A stretch of 64,000 nucleotides of DNA from positions 62,001 to 126,000 of the forward strand of contig NZ_CAKKMV010000006.1 of assembly GCF_918697865.1 (NCBI RefSeq), read 5' to 3'. The translations under genes were made by a program, and so were the position numbers. Position 1 is the first letter of the stretch; each line of letters begins with the position of its first letter. The notes beneath the pieces were generated by a model. The model was not told where the DNA came from. It did no database searches and saw only the letters and a list, made by a program, of their open reading frames with translations. The DNA is from Massilia sp. Bi118. Its GTDB lineage: Bacteria; Pseudomonadota; Gammaproteobacteria; Burkholderiales; Burkholderiaceae_D. Of this stretch, positions 16,560-25,953 are shown piece after piece.

Positions 16560-18055
16560 GGGTATAGCTCCACTTGTCCACCAAGCGCTTTTGGCGGCGC
16601 CAATCCAACAAATTCGGCGTAAAGATTCGACTCTGTCGCCGATACGGTCATAAAGAATTTTGCAATCGCCATCACCTCGGCAGTGGCAGGCGATCCCGAA
16701 CCCACCGGACAACGAAGCAAGGGCACGTTCAATATCCGACGGTCAGCTATGCCTTTCAAACCGCTGGGCGACGGTTTCTTGATGAGTTTGTAAGGCGTCG
16801 CCTGATAGCTGAATCCGGATTTGACTTTCTGGTCTCCAGGCGTATAGAGAGTGGGCCAATCCGTTGCAGCGAATTTTGTGTAGCCACTTGTTGGCTCCGC
16901 TGTGCCGCTTACATATTTACCGTCTTTGACGACAGCCTGGGCATAGACCCATAGTGGGCCATACATGCCACCTGTTGTGGTGCCGGGGATCTCGTCTGTC
17001 GGCAGGTCCGCGACCGTGAGCAACTGCTTGGGACTTGCCCTGGTTCTCGTCTCCGCAGCTTGTGATGTCGGCTGACTATTCATCCAAGGAAATTCACTTG
17101 AATAAATGTACTCCTTAACATTGGTATCCGGCGGCGCAGTCGTAGAAACACATGGGGCGGTATATGAGTCGAAACGTGAGTTCAGTTGCTGGTACACCGA
17201 ACTCAGGGGAAAATCGGACTCGACTGTAATATTGCCACCTGCCAGGGTGGGAATAGCAAGTGTTCCTGTGCAAACGAAAGGGCGGACGACATCCATTCTG
17301 CTCATTACGGATACGCCAGTTGTGCCCGGCAATGTAACAGGGTTAATCAGATAATTAGCGCCTTTGCTATCGTTCCTCGGGTTCAACTGCATCAGGTTAT
17401 AACTCACGCCGCGGCGAAATCCATACTCGACGAGCTCGGTCCCCCGGGCTTGTCCGGGCGTGTCCGACATCGCACAGACGGCAAGCGGCATGACATTGAT
17501 CGACGATCGTCCTGCAGTCGCAACACTGCCGATATGCGCGGTGCTGCCAACGGATGGGAGAACCCCGGCAAAAAATATCCCTACGTCGCTGTGTTGACTG
17601 GAAAGCCGGCTTGTGTCGACCCGAACGTAGAATAAGTTTGCTGCATTGCTTGGCTGCTTGGCTGCGGTCTCGTCCAGCCAGGTCGTGCCATACGGTGTCG
17701 CGCCGAAGCGAATCGCATCGTTCAGCCATTCGACCCTTTCAAGGTTGTAGGCGTAAAAATGCCGACTAGCCATTTGCGCGGCGGAAGCCAACGCCCTGGT
17801 GACACCGGTGTCTGTCCCATCCAGTTCTTTGGCCGCTGCGATCGCAATAGCATCTGCAGCCGTCTGCAATTCGACTTTGCGGTTATACATCCGGCTCAAG
17901 TCAATAGCCAGACCACAAACGCCCAATATGATCACAATCAACACGCCTGTCATTACCGCAAAAGCGCCGCTTTGACGCCGCAGTAGTAGCGGAGACTTAC
18001 GCGACCGGTGCATGCGAGGGCATGGCACGACAATTTGGCGGTCTATCCCAGGCAT
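16556..18055 (-). CDS. TadG-like pilus assembly protein
   Basis: Encodes 499 aa beginning with a basic region and one membrane helix (QSGAFAVMTGVLIVIILGVCGLAIDLSRMY), then NRKVELQTAADAIAIAAAKEL, the signature of the 'putative Flp pilus-assembly TadE/G-like' family. The long C-terminal part is extracytoplasmic and unrecognised; no clear von Willebrand domain is seen. ATG 18055 has GAGG upstream. Sampled GC in this three-gene block is about 52 percent against 67 percent in petB, so transfer is possible. Confidence 0.8.
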   Translation of the reverse strand: MPGIDRQIVVPCPRMHRSRKSPLLLRRQSGAFAVMTGVLIVIILGVCGLAIDLSRMYNRKVELQTAADAIAIAAAKELDGTDTGVTRALASAAQMASRHFYAYNLERVEWLNDAIRFGATPYGTTWLDETAAKQPSNAANLFYVRVDTSRLSSQHSDVGIFFAGVLPSVGSTAHIGSVATAGRSSINVMPLAVCAMSDTPGQARGTELVEYGFRRGVSYNLMQLNPRNDSKGANYLINPVTLPGTTGVSVMSRMDVVRPFVCTGTLAIPTLAGGNITVESDFPLSSVYQQLNSRFDSYTAPCVSTTAPPDTNVKEYIYSSEFPWMNSQPTSQAAETRTRASPKQLLTVADLPTDEIPGTTTGGMYGPLWVYAQAVVKDGKYVSGTAEPTSGYTKFAATDWPTLYTPGDQKVKSGFSYQATPYKLIKKPSPSGLKGIADRRILNVPLLRCPVGSGSPATAEVMAIAKFFMTVSATESNLYAEFVGLAPPKALGGQVELYP

Positions 18056-18215
18056 CCGCGCCTCTCATATTGAATAGAGGTAATTTCTTTTCGAAAGCTC
18101 TCAGAAAATTCTACGGCTGGGCTAATCATCAAGTTTGAGGTATCGCAATCGATATATCTTTAAGAAAAAATCTAATATCACTCTAAAGAGATCGATCCTT
18201 ACCGCGAGGGCCTAG

Positions 18216-18815
18216 ATGATCAAATCCAGTCCAAAGTCGAGAAATTTGGCGACCAACAGTCTTTTTGGCGCGTTCTTCCTGACGCTATTTGGCTGGGGCT
18301 TGCTGCACGCCTGGGGAATACATATCCATGCACGTGTGTTCACGCACATTCTGTTGGCAATACCTGGACTTGCCCTGGCCGGGGTCACGATTTACCGTTA
18401 CCGCCGGCATTGGCCAATTGACCACGGATCCAGGTTTCAGCTGGATTTCCGTGCCATCTCGTCTTGCCTGCTGCTTGCCGCAGCCGGCCTTGGGGTTGCC
18501 TTGTTTGTGATTGATGGGTCAATCTTTCTTCTTGCGCTAGTCGCCCTGGGCATGGTGCTTGTCCCCTGGACCAGGATTTCCGTATGCCGTACTCACTTCT
18601 TTATTTCTTCCGCAATACTGACGGCAGGCGCCGTGTCCGGCCTGGTCCTCTTGAGTGGATCAGTACACCCGCTCTACTATCCCCTGGCCGCCTGGATCCT
18701 CCTGGCGATTGCCTGTACGGCGGTGTTTTCTGCGGTCCTGACACATGGCGGCCGACTCGACAGGATGCCGATGTCGGGCTATTCCGCAATGACGAGCGCA
18801 TCCCGCCTGGAATGA
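18216..18815 (+). CDS. Unrecognised integral membrane protein
   Basis: Encodes 199 aa with about six hydrophobic segments (near residues 16-33, 38-58, 82-102, 103-121, 130-150 and 155-175) and short charged loops. I do not recognise the family. It stands alone on the plus strand between the TadG-like gene, which is divergent, and the TPR gene, which is convergent. There is a weak ribosome-binding site (GAGGGCC) before the ATG. Confidence 0.6.
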   Translation: MIKSSPKSRNLATNSLFGAFFLTLFGWGLLHAWGIHIHARVFTHILLAIPGLALAGVTIYRYRRHWPIDHGSRFQLDFRAISSCLLLAAAGLGVALFVIDGSIFLLALVALGMVLVPWTRISVCRTHFFISSAILTAGAVSGLVLLSGSVHPLYYPLAAWILLAIACTAVFSAVLTHGGRLDRMPMSGYSAMTSASRLE

Positions 18816-18826
18816 ACCCAGGCAGG

Positions 18827-20653
18827 CTACAAGGCTGCCAGGGCCGGCATCCCCTGCTTGCCCAGCCAGGTCGTATTGAAGCGCTGCTGCACCAGCCGCA
18901 GCGAGGTGGTATCCCCCTTCAGCCGATACACCTCCATCAGCCCGCGCAGCGCCCAGCCATTGCTCGGCGTACGCGCCAGCGCCGCACGGAACACGTCCTC
19001 GGCATCGTCCAGCCGCCCGACCTGCAATAGCGCCACGCCCAGCGACTGCCGCGCCGGGTAATACCAGTAAGGCGGTTCCATATACGGCAGCTTGTCCTGC
19101 ACCGTCACCGCCTCGCGGTAGGCCGCCAGCGCCACCAGATGGTCGCCCTGGGCATCGGCCAGGCGGCCGGTGGCGACGTATCTCGCGGTCCTGACGATGT
19201 CCTGGGCCGGCACGTTCCAGGCGGCGAAGGGTTTGAAGTCCGTGTTGCGCTCGATCGCCGCCAGCGCATCGATCTCGCGCCGGCTTTCCTTGACCATGCT
19301 CTTGCGCGCATAGCCGACCGCGCGCGCGTAGTGCCACATGGCTTTCACCAGCACCAGTTCCGGTCCCGGGTCGGGCAGCGCGATCAGCGTGTCCGGATCG
19401 CTGAACTGCACCTGCGAAAAATACGGCGCCGCCTTCACCGGCTGGATGCTCGGGAATTTCGCCACCAGTTCATGCGGCAGCGACTTGTCGAGTTTATTGG
19501 CCGCGTCGAGCGCGGTCTTGCCATCGCCGCCCATCAGCGCCGACACCATCACGAAGTGGATGTTGTGCGGGTAGTAGGCGCCCTTGTAGACCGGGTCGCT
19601 GCCCGAGCGGCCGAAGTAGCGCTCGTCGGTGGCGACGGCGTCGATATTCGCTGCCAGCGATTCCCTGTACATGCCGAGCCGGTAGTAGATGTGGGACGGC
19701 ATGTGCACGATGTGGCCGGCGCCGGGGATCTGCCGGGCCAGCAGGCGCGCGGACGGCAAGGCCCGTTCCGGCGTCGACGAGGCTTCCACCGCATGGATGT
19801 AGTAGTGGGCGGCGCCGGGGTGGTTCGGATTGCGCTTGAGGACAGTCTCGAGCGCCGCGATCATCTCCGGCGTGCGGCCCTTCGGCTGGGTGCCGCCGGC
19901 CTGCCAGTAATCCCAGGGCGCGAGGTCCATCAGCGATTCGGCGTACAGCACCTGAATGGTGTCGTCGGCCGGCCAGGCGCGCGCCGCTTCTCCCATGGCG
20001 TCGGCATAGGCCTTGTCGAGGTGGGCGCGGTCTTCCACCGCCGTGTCGGCGTAGCGCTGGGCGACGGCGCGGATCAGCGCCTGCTCATGCGGTTTGGCGC
20101 GGCTTGAGAGCTGCAGGGCCTTCTGCGCCGCGGCATGGGCCGGGGCGACCGCATCCGGGAACATCGGCGCGTTGATGTTGGGGCCGAGCGCCAGCGCTTC
20201 GCCCCAGTGGCACATCGCGCAGTCGGGGTCGATGCGTGCGGCGGCGCGGAAGGCGCGCACGGCCTCGGCATGGTTGAAGGCAAAATTCAGGCGCAGGCCC
20301 TGGTCGAAATAGGCCTGGGCTTGCGGGCTGCTGGTGGTGACCGGCACGTGGAGCTTGCCGAGATTGTCATACAGCGGCGGCGGTGCGTTGTCGCCAGCGG
20401 CCGGCAAAGCCTGGCCCGGCCGGAAGGGCCGCGTTTCGGTCGGATAGGTTTGTCGAGGCGGCTGCTGGGCCTGCAGCAGGCTGGCCAGCAGCACGGGGCG
20501 TCCGGGCTGGGCCGCGGTGCAGCCGGCGCCTCCCGCGAACAATGGGTCGAAGGCAGGGCGCTGCGGGTCGCGTCCGGCCTGCGATGGCGATAAGCCCAGC
20601 AGCGAAACGAAGCCGGCGCCTGCCAGGGCCAGCAGGATTCGATGAGGTTTCAT
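18827..20653 (-). CDS. Secreted TPR-repeat protein with a CxxCH motif
   Basis: Encodes 608 aa. A signal peptide (residues 1-26, ending PSQA) sends it to the periplasm. Residues about 110-600 are TPR-like helices, including AYFDQGLRLNFAFNHAEAVRAF and a C-terminal set near WALRGLMEVYRLKGD. The sequence DCAMCHWGEALALGPNIN contains CxxCH, a potential c-type heme site. Many TPR proteins of this family carry CAMCHWG without proven heme. The function is unknown. It is expressed alone; GGAGG precedes the ATG. Confidence 0.75.
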   Translation of the reverse strand: MKPHRILLALAGAGFVSLLGLSPSQAGRDPQRPAFDPLFAGGAGCTAAQPGRPVLLASLLQAQQPPRQTYPTETRPFRPGQALPAAGDNAPPPLYDNLGKLHVPVTTSSPQAQAYFDQGLRLNFAFNHAEAVRAFRAAARIDPDCAMCHWGEALALGPNINAPMFPDAVAPAHAAAQKALQLSSRAKPHEQALIRAVAQRYADTAVEDRAHLDKAYADAMGEAARAWPADDTIQVLYAESLMDLAPWDYWQAGGTQPKGRTPEMIAALETVLKRNPNHPGAAHYYIHAVEASSTPERALPSARLLARQIPGAGHIVHMPSHIYYRLGMYRESLAANIDAVATDERYFGRSGSDPVYKGAYYPHNIHFVMVSALMGGDGKTALDAANKLDKSLPHELVAKFPSIQPVKAAPYFSQVQFSDPDTLIALPDPGPELVLVKAMWHYARAVGYARKSMVKESRREIDALAAIERNTDFKPFAAWNVPAQDIVRTARYVATGRLADAQGDHLVALAAYREAVTVQDKLPYMEPPYWYYPARQSLGVALLQVGRLDDAEDVFRAALARTPSNGWALRGLMEVYRLKGDTTSLRLVQQRFNTTWLGKQGMPALAAL

Positions 20654-20701
20654 GGTGCCCTCCTCTCACCACCGTAGGCGATGAGGGAGGGCTTGGCAAG
20701 A

Positions 20702-21721
20702 TCAGCGTGGATGCACGGTGATGGCGTCGGTGCCCTCGTTTTTGCCGAACGCGAAGCGCACCGGCAGGAAGCGTTCGATGACTCCGGCATTGGTGCGCGC
20801 ATGCATCGACACTTCGTCGACCGTAAAACCGCCGCCGCCCGCCAGGGCCAGCGGCAGCATCAGCTGGTCGCCCAGGTATTCGGCCACCGCCGCCTGCGTG
20901 CACAGGTACTGGCGGGCGCGCTGGACGACATGGCGCGCCACCGTCTCCGCCGACACCGATTTCTCGCCGAAAGCCGTGAACACCTCGGTTGCATGCGCGT
21001 ATTCCAGGGTCAGCATCAGCGCATTGCCGGGTCCCTGGTCGGCCGGCAGGCTGCGGTTCAGCAGCTGTTCTTCTCCCCAGTTCATGGACTTGCCGACGCA
21101 CTCCAGCTCGCGCTGCGCGACCCGTCCCGGGATGCCGGCGATGAAGCATTCGGCATACGCCGCCTTGCGCTCGCCGCGCGCCATCCAGCTGCGCGGACGC
21201 AGCTCTGCGCACGGGCTGACCTTGGCCAGCACTTCGCCGCCGCCGGCCGGATAGAAGCCGAAGCGTTCCAGGTGCAGCTCGATGCGCGCGCCCATCTCGG
21301 CCAGGCGCGGCAGGAAGGCGCGTTGCAGGAACTGGACCGGCGGTGCCATCGGATTGTGGGTACCGCCGGACAGCCGCAGGGTCGACGGGCGCTCGGCTGT
21401 CAGCAGCGCCGGCAGCACGGTCTGCAGCACCAGCGTGCAGCTGCCGGCGGTGCCGATCGCGAAGTGGTAGTCGCCGCCCTGCACCTTGCCGGGATTGAAT
21501 TCCAGCTCCTGGCTGCCGAGCGATGCGCCCGCGACCTCGGCGCCGCAGATGCGCGCGGCGGCCTGCACCGCCACCAGGTGCTGGCGCATCAGGCCGGGCT
21601 TGGCGCGGCGGGCGCGGATCTGCCGGATCCGGAATGGCCGCCCGGTGATCATCGCCAGCGTCAGCGCCGTGCGCAGGATCTGGCCGCCGCCTTCGCCAGC
21701 CGATCCATCCAGTTCTATCAT
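20702..21721 (-). CDS. rtcA: RNA 3'-terminal phosphate cyclase
   Basis: Encodes a 339-aa cytosolic enzyme that converts RNA 3'-phosphate ends to 2',3'-cyclic phosphates using ATP. The N-terminal DGSAGEGGGQILRTALTLA is the RtcA signature, and the histidine in VSMHARTNAGVIERF fits the adenylated nucleophile near the C-terminus. It lies six bases after rtcB, so the two form an operon with the 70-aa gene upstream, probably controlled by RtcR and sigma-54. Confidence 0.96.
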   Translation of the reverse strand: MIELDGSAGEGGGQILRTALTLAMITGRPFRIRQIRARRAKPGLMRQHLVAVQAAARICGAEVAGASLGSQELEFNPGKVQGGDYHFAIGTAGSCTLVLQTVLPALLTAERPSTLRLSGGTHNPMAPPVQFLQRAFLPRLAEMGARIELHLERFGFYPAGGGEVLAKVSPCAELRPRSWMARGERKAAYAECFIAGIPGRVAQRELECVGKSMNWGEEQLLNRSLPADQGPGNALMLTLEYAHATEVFTAFGEKSVSAETVARHVVQRARQYLCTQAAVAEYLGDQLMLPLALAGGGGFTVDEVSMHARTNAGVIERFLPVRFAFGKNEGTDAITVHPR

Positions 21722-21727
21722 CTTCTC

Positions 21728-22963
21728 CTATCCTTTCACGCACACGACCTGCTTGAGCGTATGCACCACTTCGACCAGGTCGCTCTGCGCCTGCATCACT
21801 GCGTCGATGTCTTTATATGCCATCGGGATCTCGTCGATCACGCCTTCGTCCTTGCGGCACTCGACGCCTTCGGTCGCCCTGACCTGGTCGTCGATCGAAT
21901 AGCGGCGCTTGGCTTCGGTGCGGCTCATGGTGCGGCCCGCGCCGTGGCTGCAGCTGTTGAAGCTCTCCGGATTGCCCTTGCCGCGCACGATATAGCTCTT
22001 CGCGCCCATCGAACCCGGAATGATGCCCAGTTCTCCCTCGCGCGCCGACACCGCGCCCTTGCGCGTTACCAGCACTTCCTTGCCGAAGTGCTGCTCCTTC
22101 TGCACGTAGTTGTGGTGGCAGTTCACCGCTTCCACGTGGGTCTCGAACGGTTTCGTTATTACCGTGCGCACCGCCGCGATCAGGTTCCGCATCATCACCT
22201 CGCGGTTCATGCGGGCGAACTTCTGGGCCCAGCCGACCGCTTCGATATAGTCGTCGTAGTGCTGCGTGCCCTCCGGCAGATAGGCCAGGTCCTGGTCCGG
22301 CAGGTTGATGAAGTGGGTCCGCATGTCCTGCTTGGCCTGCTCGATGAAGTGGGTGCCGATCGCATTGCCGACGCCGCGCGAGCCCGAGTGCAGCATGAAC
22401 CAGACGAAGCCCTCCTCGTCGAGGCAGATCTCGATGAAGTGGTTACCCGTTCCCAGCGTTCCCAGGTGCTTGTAGTTGTTCGTGTTGCGCAGCCGCGGCG
22501 TCTTCTGGCAGATGAGGTCGAATTCGTCCTTCAGCGCCATCCAGGCGGTGTCCACGGCTTGCGGCGGCGAATCCCACGACCCCTTGTCGCGTCCCTTGAA
22601 GCCGCGCGTCTTGGGCGACATCCCGTGCGGCACCGAGCGCTCGATCGCGCTGCGCAGCGGCCCGAGATTGTCCGGCAGGTCGTTTGCACTCAGGGTGGTC
22701 TTGGCCGCCATCATCCCGCAGCCGATGTCGACGCCGACCCCGGCCGGGATGATCGCGCCCAGCGTCGGGATCACGCTGCCGATGGTCGAGCCTTTACCGA
22801 GGTGGACGTCGGGCATCGCTGCCATGTGCTTGTAGATGAAGGGCATGCGCGCCGTGTTGGCCAGCTGGCGCTTGGCTTCCTCTTCGACCGGCACGCCGCG
22901 GGTCCACATCTTGACCGGACGGCCGCCTTCCACGTTCAGGACATCGTAGTGTTCGTTTTTCAT
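21728..22963 (-). CDS. rtcB: RNA-splicing ligase RtcB
   Basis: Encodes a 411-aa Mn/GTP-dependent ligase that joins 2',3'-cyclic-phosphate or 3'-phosphate RNA ends to 5'-hydroxyl ends. Metal-binding motifs GVGVDIGCGMM and GTGNHFIE and the guanylylated histidine in CSHGAGRTMSR are intact. ATG 22963 (MKNEHYD) is preceded by AGAGAGAA; upstream in-frame codons lack family sequence. It belongs to the bacterial 'RtcB2-like' type of about 400 residues and is coupled to rtcA. Confidence 0.97.
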   Translation of the reverse strand: MKNEHYDVLNVEGGRPVKMWTRGVPVEEEAKRQLANTARMPFIYKHMAAMPDVHLGKGSTIGSVIPTLGAIIPAGVGVDIGCGMMAAKTTLSANDLPDNLGPLRSAIERSVPHGMSPKTRGFKGRDKGSWDSPPQAVDTAWMALKDEFDLICQKTPRLRNTNNYKHLGTLGTGNHFIEICLDEEGFVWFMLHSGSRGVGNAIGTHFIEQAKQDMRTHFINLPDQDLAYLPEGTQHYDDYIEAVGWAQKFARMNREVMMRNLIAAVRTVITKPFETHVEAVNCHHNYVQKEQHFGKEVLVTRKGAVSAREGELGIIPGSMGAKSYIVRGKGNPESFNSCSHGAGRTMSRTEAKRRYSIDDQVRATEGVECRKDEGVIDEIPMAYKDIDAVMQAQSDLVEVVHTLKQVVCVKG

Positions 22964-23000
22964 TTGTTCTCTCTCTTCCGTATAACGATATAGCGTGTTC

Positions 23001-23213
23001 TCAGTGCCCGACAAGGGTCGCGAGGACGTTTTGCCAGACGCGCTGCGCCTGCAGGGCGGGAAGCGCATCGGCGCTGTTGGCGGCCAGGCGGCCCGCATCC
23101 GCGAATACCTTGACTTGGGGCGGCATCCCCTGCACGTCCACGCGCAGCGAAACCGCTTGCAGCCCTGATGTTCTTTTTACGCCAGCCCTGCCGACGCTGA
23201 TGATCCAGCCCAT
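23001..23213 (-). CDS. Small protein at the head of the rtc operon
   Basis: Encodes 70 aa with a good ribosome-binding site (AAGGAG eight bases before ATG 23213), directly after the sigma-54 promoter and 37 bases before rtcB. The sequence starts MGWIISVGRAGVKR and ends VWQNVLATLVGH; there is no signal peptide and no cysteine. I do not recognise a family. Position makes it the first translated product of the RtcR-controlled transcript, so a role linked to RNA repair is an inference. Confidence 0.65.
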   Translation of the reverse strand: MGWIISVGRAGVKRTSGLQAVSLRVDVQGMPPQVKVFADAGRLAANSADALPALQAQRVWQNVLATLVGH

Positions 23214-23251
23214 TTTCCATCTCCTTTTGTCTTCGCTTTGTTCTTCTACTA

Positions 23252-23268
23252 TTGCAATTGGCGTGCCA
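23252..23268 (-). promoter_or_regulatory. Sigma-54 promoter of the rtc operon
   Basis: Read on the minus strand the site is TGGCACG-CCAA-TTGCA, a full match to the -24/-12 consensus with correct GG-GC spacing. It lies 38 bases upstream of the 70-aa gene, and the divergent gene encodes RtcR, a sigma-54 activator. Confidence 0.9.
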
Positions 23269-23392
23269 GCGGCTTTCGAGGACTGTGGAATTTCATCAAG
23301 CCATTGATTCATAAGAAGAAAAAGATTTTCTTTTAACGAAGAGCCTATCCTGGAATATGGTAAATTTATATTTACGGATAAGGTTTTATACA

Positions 23393-25000
23393 ATGAAAAA
23401 CAAGAAAATCGTGGTGATCGGCTTCGTCGGCGCCCAGCTCGACAGCGGCAGGGGCAGCGTTCGCTGGGAAAAATGGCGGTCGACGGTGGCGCTCACCCAG
23501 CATGAAGACGTGGTCGTCGACCGCATCGAGCTGCTGTTCAACGGGAATATGCATGCGCTGGTCGAACAGGTCAGCCAGGATATCGGCGCGGTGTCGCCCG
23601 AGACCGCGGTCGTGCCGCGCCATGTCGAGATCGACGACCCGTGGGACTTCGAGCAGGTGTATGGTGCCCTGTTCGATTTTGCGAAGACCTATCCCTTCGA
23701 TCCGGACAGGGAGGAGTACTGGGTCCACATCACGACCGGCACCCACGTCGTGCAGATCTGCCTGTTCCTGATGACGGAGGCGAATTACTTCCCCGGTCGC
23801 CTGCTCCAGACCTCGCCGCCGCGGCGCCACGAGCCGGGTGTGCCGGGCAGTTATGCGCTGATCGACCTCGACCTGTCGAAATACGACCAGATCGCCCAGC
23901 GCTTCTCGCGCGAGCAGCAGGAAGGCGTGGCTTTCCTGAAGTCCGGCATCGCCACGCGCAATGGCCGCTTCAACGGGATGATCGAGGAAATCGAGCGCGT
24001 TGCCATCAAGTCGAAGGCACCGATGCTGCTGATGGGCCCCACCGGCGCCGGTAAATCCTTCCTGGCGCGCCGCCTCTACGAGCTGAAAAAGGCGCGGCGC
24101 CAGGTCGAGGGCGGCTTCGTCGAGATCAACTGCGCGACCCTGCATGGCGACGGCGCCGGCTCCACCCTGTTCGGCCACATCAAGGGCGCTTTCACGGGCG
24201 CCGCCTCCGATCGCGCCGGCTTGCTGCGCACCGCGAACAAGGGCCTGCTGTTCCTCGACGAGATCGGTGAACTGGGCCTGGACGAGCAGGCGATGCTATT
24301 GAAAGCGATCGAGGAGAAGCGCTTCCTGCCGGTCGGCGGCGACCATGAAGTGCACAGCGACTTCCAGCTGATCGCCGGCACCAACCGCGACCTCGCGCGC
24401 GAAGTGGCGCGCGGGCGCTTCCGCGATGACCTGTTCGCCCGCATCAACCTGTGGACCTACGAGCTGCCCGGCCTGGCCGAGCGCCTCGAGGACATCGAGC
24501 CGAATATCGACTACCTGCTGCGCGAGTTCGGCGCCGAGCACGGCCAGATGGTCCGCTTCAACAAGGAGGCGCGCGACCGCTACATGCGCTTTGCGATGTC
24601 GGACGCGGCGCGCTGGACCGGCAACTTCCGCGACCTGTCGGCCTCGGTCATGCGCATGGCCACGCTGGCGGAGGCGGGCCGCATCACCAACGAGATCGTC
24701 GAAGCGGAATGCGTACGCTTAAAGCGGCTCTGGCAGCCCTTCCGCGAGCCGGCCGGCGGCAGCGCCGACGTGGATCTGGACCAGCTGCTCGGCGCCGACG
24801 CTGCGGCGGAGCTGGACCAGTTCGACGCGCTGCAGCTGGCTGCGGTGGTAGGCGTGTGCCGGCAGTCGAAGACCTTGTCGGACGCGGGCCGCAGGCTGTT
24901 CGCGGTCTCGCGCAATGCCAAGCGCCAGCCGAACGACGCCGACCGCCTGAAGAAGTATCTGGCGCGCTTCGGCCTGTCCTGGGATGCCTTGCAAACTTGA
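23393..25000 (+). CDS. rtcR: RtcR, sigma-54-dependent activator of the RNA repair operon
   Basis: Encodes 535 aa. Residues 1-180 form the RtcR sensor domain, which belongs to the CARF fold; HITTGTHVVQI near residues 112-122 fits its ligand-binding loop. The AAA+ domain has Walker A GPTGAGKS (215-222), the sigma-54-contacting GAFTGA (265-270) and Walker B GLLFLDE (284-290). It activates the divergent rtc promoter, probably on sensing an RNA-derived ligand. The C-terminal part is predicted to bind DNA. ATG 23393 is the start giving the usual MKNKKIVVIG N-terminus. Confidence 0.95.
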   Translation: MKNKKIVVIGFVGAQLDSGRGSVRWEKWRSTVALTQHEDVVVDRIELLFNGNMHALVEQVSQDIGAVSPETAVVPRHVEIDDPWDFEQVYGALFDFAKTYPFDPDREEYWVHITTGTHVVQICLFLMTEANYFPGRLLQTSPPRRHEPGVPGSYALIDLDLSKYDQIAQRFSREQQEGVAFLKSGIATRNGRFNGMIEEIERVAIKSKAPMLLMGPTGAGKSFLARRLYELKKARRQVEGGFVEINCATLHGDGAGSTLFGHIKGAFTGAASDRAGLLRTANKGLLFLDEIGELGLDEQAMLLKAIEEKRFLPVGGDHEVHSDFQLIAGTNRDLAREVARGRFRDDLFARINLWTYELPGLAERLEDIEPNIDYLLREFGAEHGQMVRFNKEARDRYMRFAMSDAARWTGNFRDLSASVMRMATLAEAGRITNEIVEAECVRLKRLWQPFREPAGGSADVDLDQLLGADAAAELDQFDALQLAAVVGVCRQSKTLSDAGRRLFAVSRNAKRQPNDADRLKKYLARFGLSWDALQT

Positions 25001-25109
25001 GCCTTTTTGCGCTTCATACCGACGATGCTGCAGTCTGTCGCAATCCGGCCTGCCGGCCGGATGCGCAGGCATATAGTGAATCCATCAGAACACCTTTTGG
25101 AGACAAGTC

Positions 25110-25886
25110 ATGAACAAACTGCTCGGCACCGCATTCCTGGCCACCACCTTCGCCATGGGCACCCATGCCGCCTGGGCGGACGACATCGTGCGCGAAAACC
25201 GCGCTGTCGATGCCAGGGTCTCGAAGATCCACCTGGGCGGCGTGATCCGCCTGAACGTGCGCCAGGGCGCGACCCCGTCGCTGGTGGTGTCGGGCGACCG
25301 CCGCTACGTGGCGAAGATCACCACGACCCAGCGCGGCGACACGCTGTCGATCGACACCGAAAACAATAACAACCTGCACTTCGGGCGCAATAATCCGGGC
25401 GAGCTGCGCGCCGACCTGGTGGTGCCGAACCTGCAGGAATTCGTGTCCGAAGGCGTGGGCTCGAGCGAGGTATCGGGCTTCAGCGGCGACAGGCTGACCG
25501 TCTCGCTGGATGGCGCGGGCGCCGTCAAAGTCAGCGGCCAGTACCGCGACATCAATGCGCATCTGGGCGGCGTCGGCGGCCTGACCCTGAACACGACCGG
25601 TCAGGCCGACCGCATCGAGGTGGAGCTGGGCGGCGCCGGCCAGATCAGCGTGAGCGGCCAGACCAAGGTGCTGCGCGCCCACCTGGGCGGCGTCGGCAGC
25701 CTCGATGCGCAGCAGCTGCGCGCCGACTCGGTGGACCTCGACATGTCCGGCCTGGGCGGCGCCAGCGTGTTCGCGAAGACCGCGGCCAACGTCAGCCTGA
25801 ACGGCATGGGCTCGGCCACTGTCTACGGCAAGCCGTCGACGCGCAATGCGACCACGAATGGATTCGGTAAGGTGAGCTGGCAGTAA
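25110..25886 (+). CDS. Secreted DUF2807 (GIN-type) beta-helix protein
   Basis: Encodes 258 aa: signal peptide (residues 1-24, ending AAWA), then a repetitive beta-helix with recurring GGVGGL, GGAGQI, GGVGSL and GLGGAS turns, characteristic of DUF2807 'head GIN' proteins. These are exported and often called putative adhesins, without a proven function. GGAGA precedes ATG 25110. It converges on the BON gene with a shared hairpin. Confidence 0.85.
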   Translation: MNKLLGTAFLATTFAMGTHAAWADDIVRENRAVDARVSKIHLGGVIRLNVRQGATPSLVVSGDRRYVAKITTTQRGDTLSIDTENNNNLHFGRNNPGELRADLVVPNLQEFVSEGVGSSEVSGFSGDRLTVSLDGAGAVKVSGQYRDINAHLGGVGGLTLNTTGQADRIEVELGGAGQISVSGQTKVLRAHLGGVGSLDAQQLRADSVDLDMSGLGGASVFAKTAANVSLNGMGSATVYGKPSTRNATTNGFGKVSWQ

Positions 25887-25914
25887 ATTCGGCTGGTACT
25901 GAGTCGCCAGGAAC

Positions 25915-25937
25915 ACCGGCCGGTGGAACCGGCCGGT
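25915..25937. terminator. Bidirectional terminator hairpin
   Basis: The palindrome ACCGGCCGGT at 25915-25924 recurs at 25928-25937 after three bases, forming a very GC-rich hairpin between convergent genes. No T run is present. Confidence 0.55.
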
Positions 25938-25953
25938 ATTGCAGAGGCAGCGC

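Noticed and set aside
20681-22993. 770-codon plus-strand frame across rtcA and rtcB
   Set aside because: Overlaps two certain minus-strand genes completely and has low-complexity His/Arg/Leu content.
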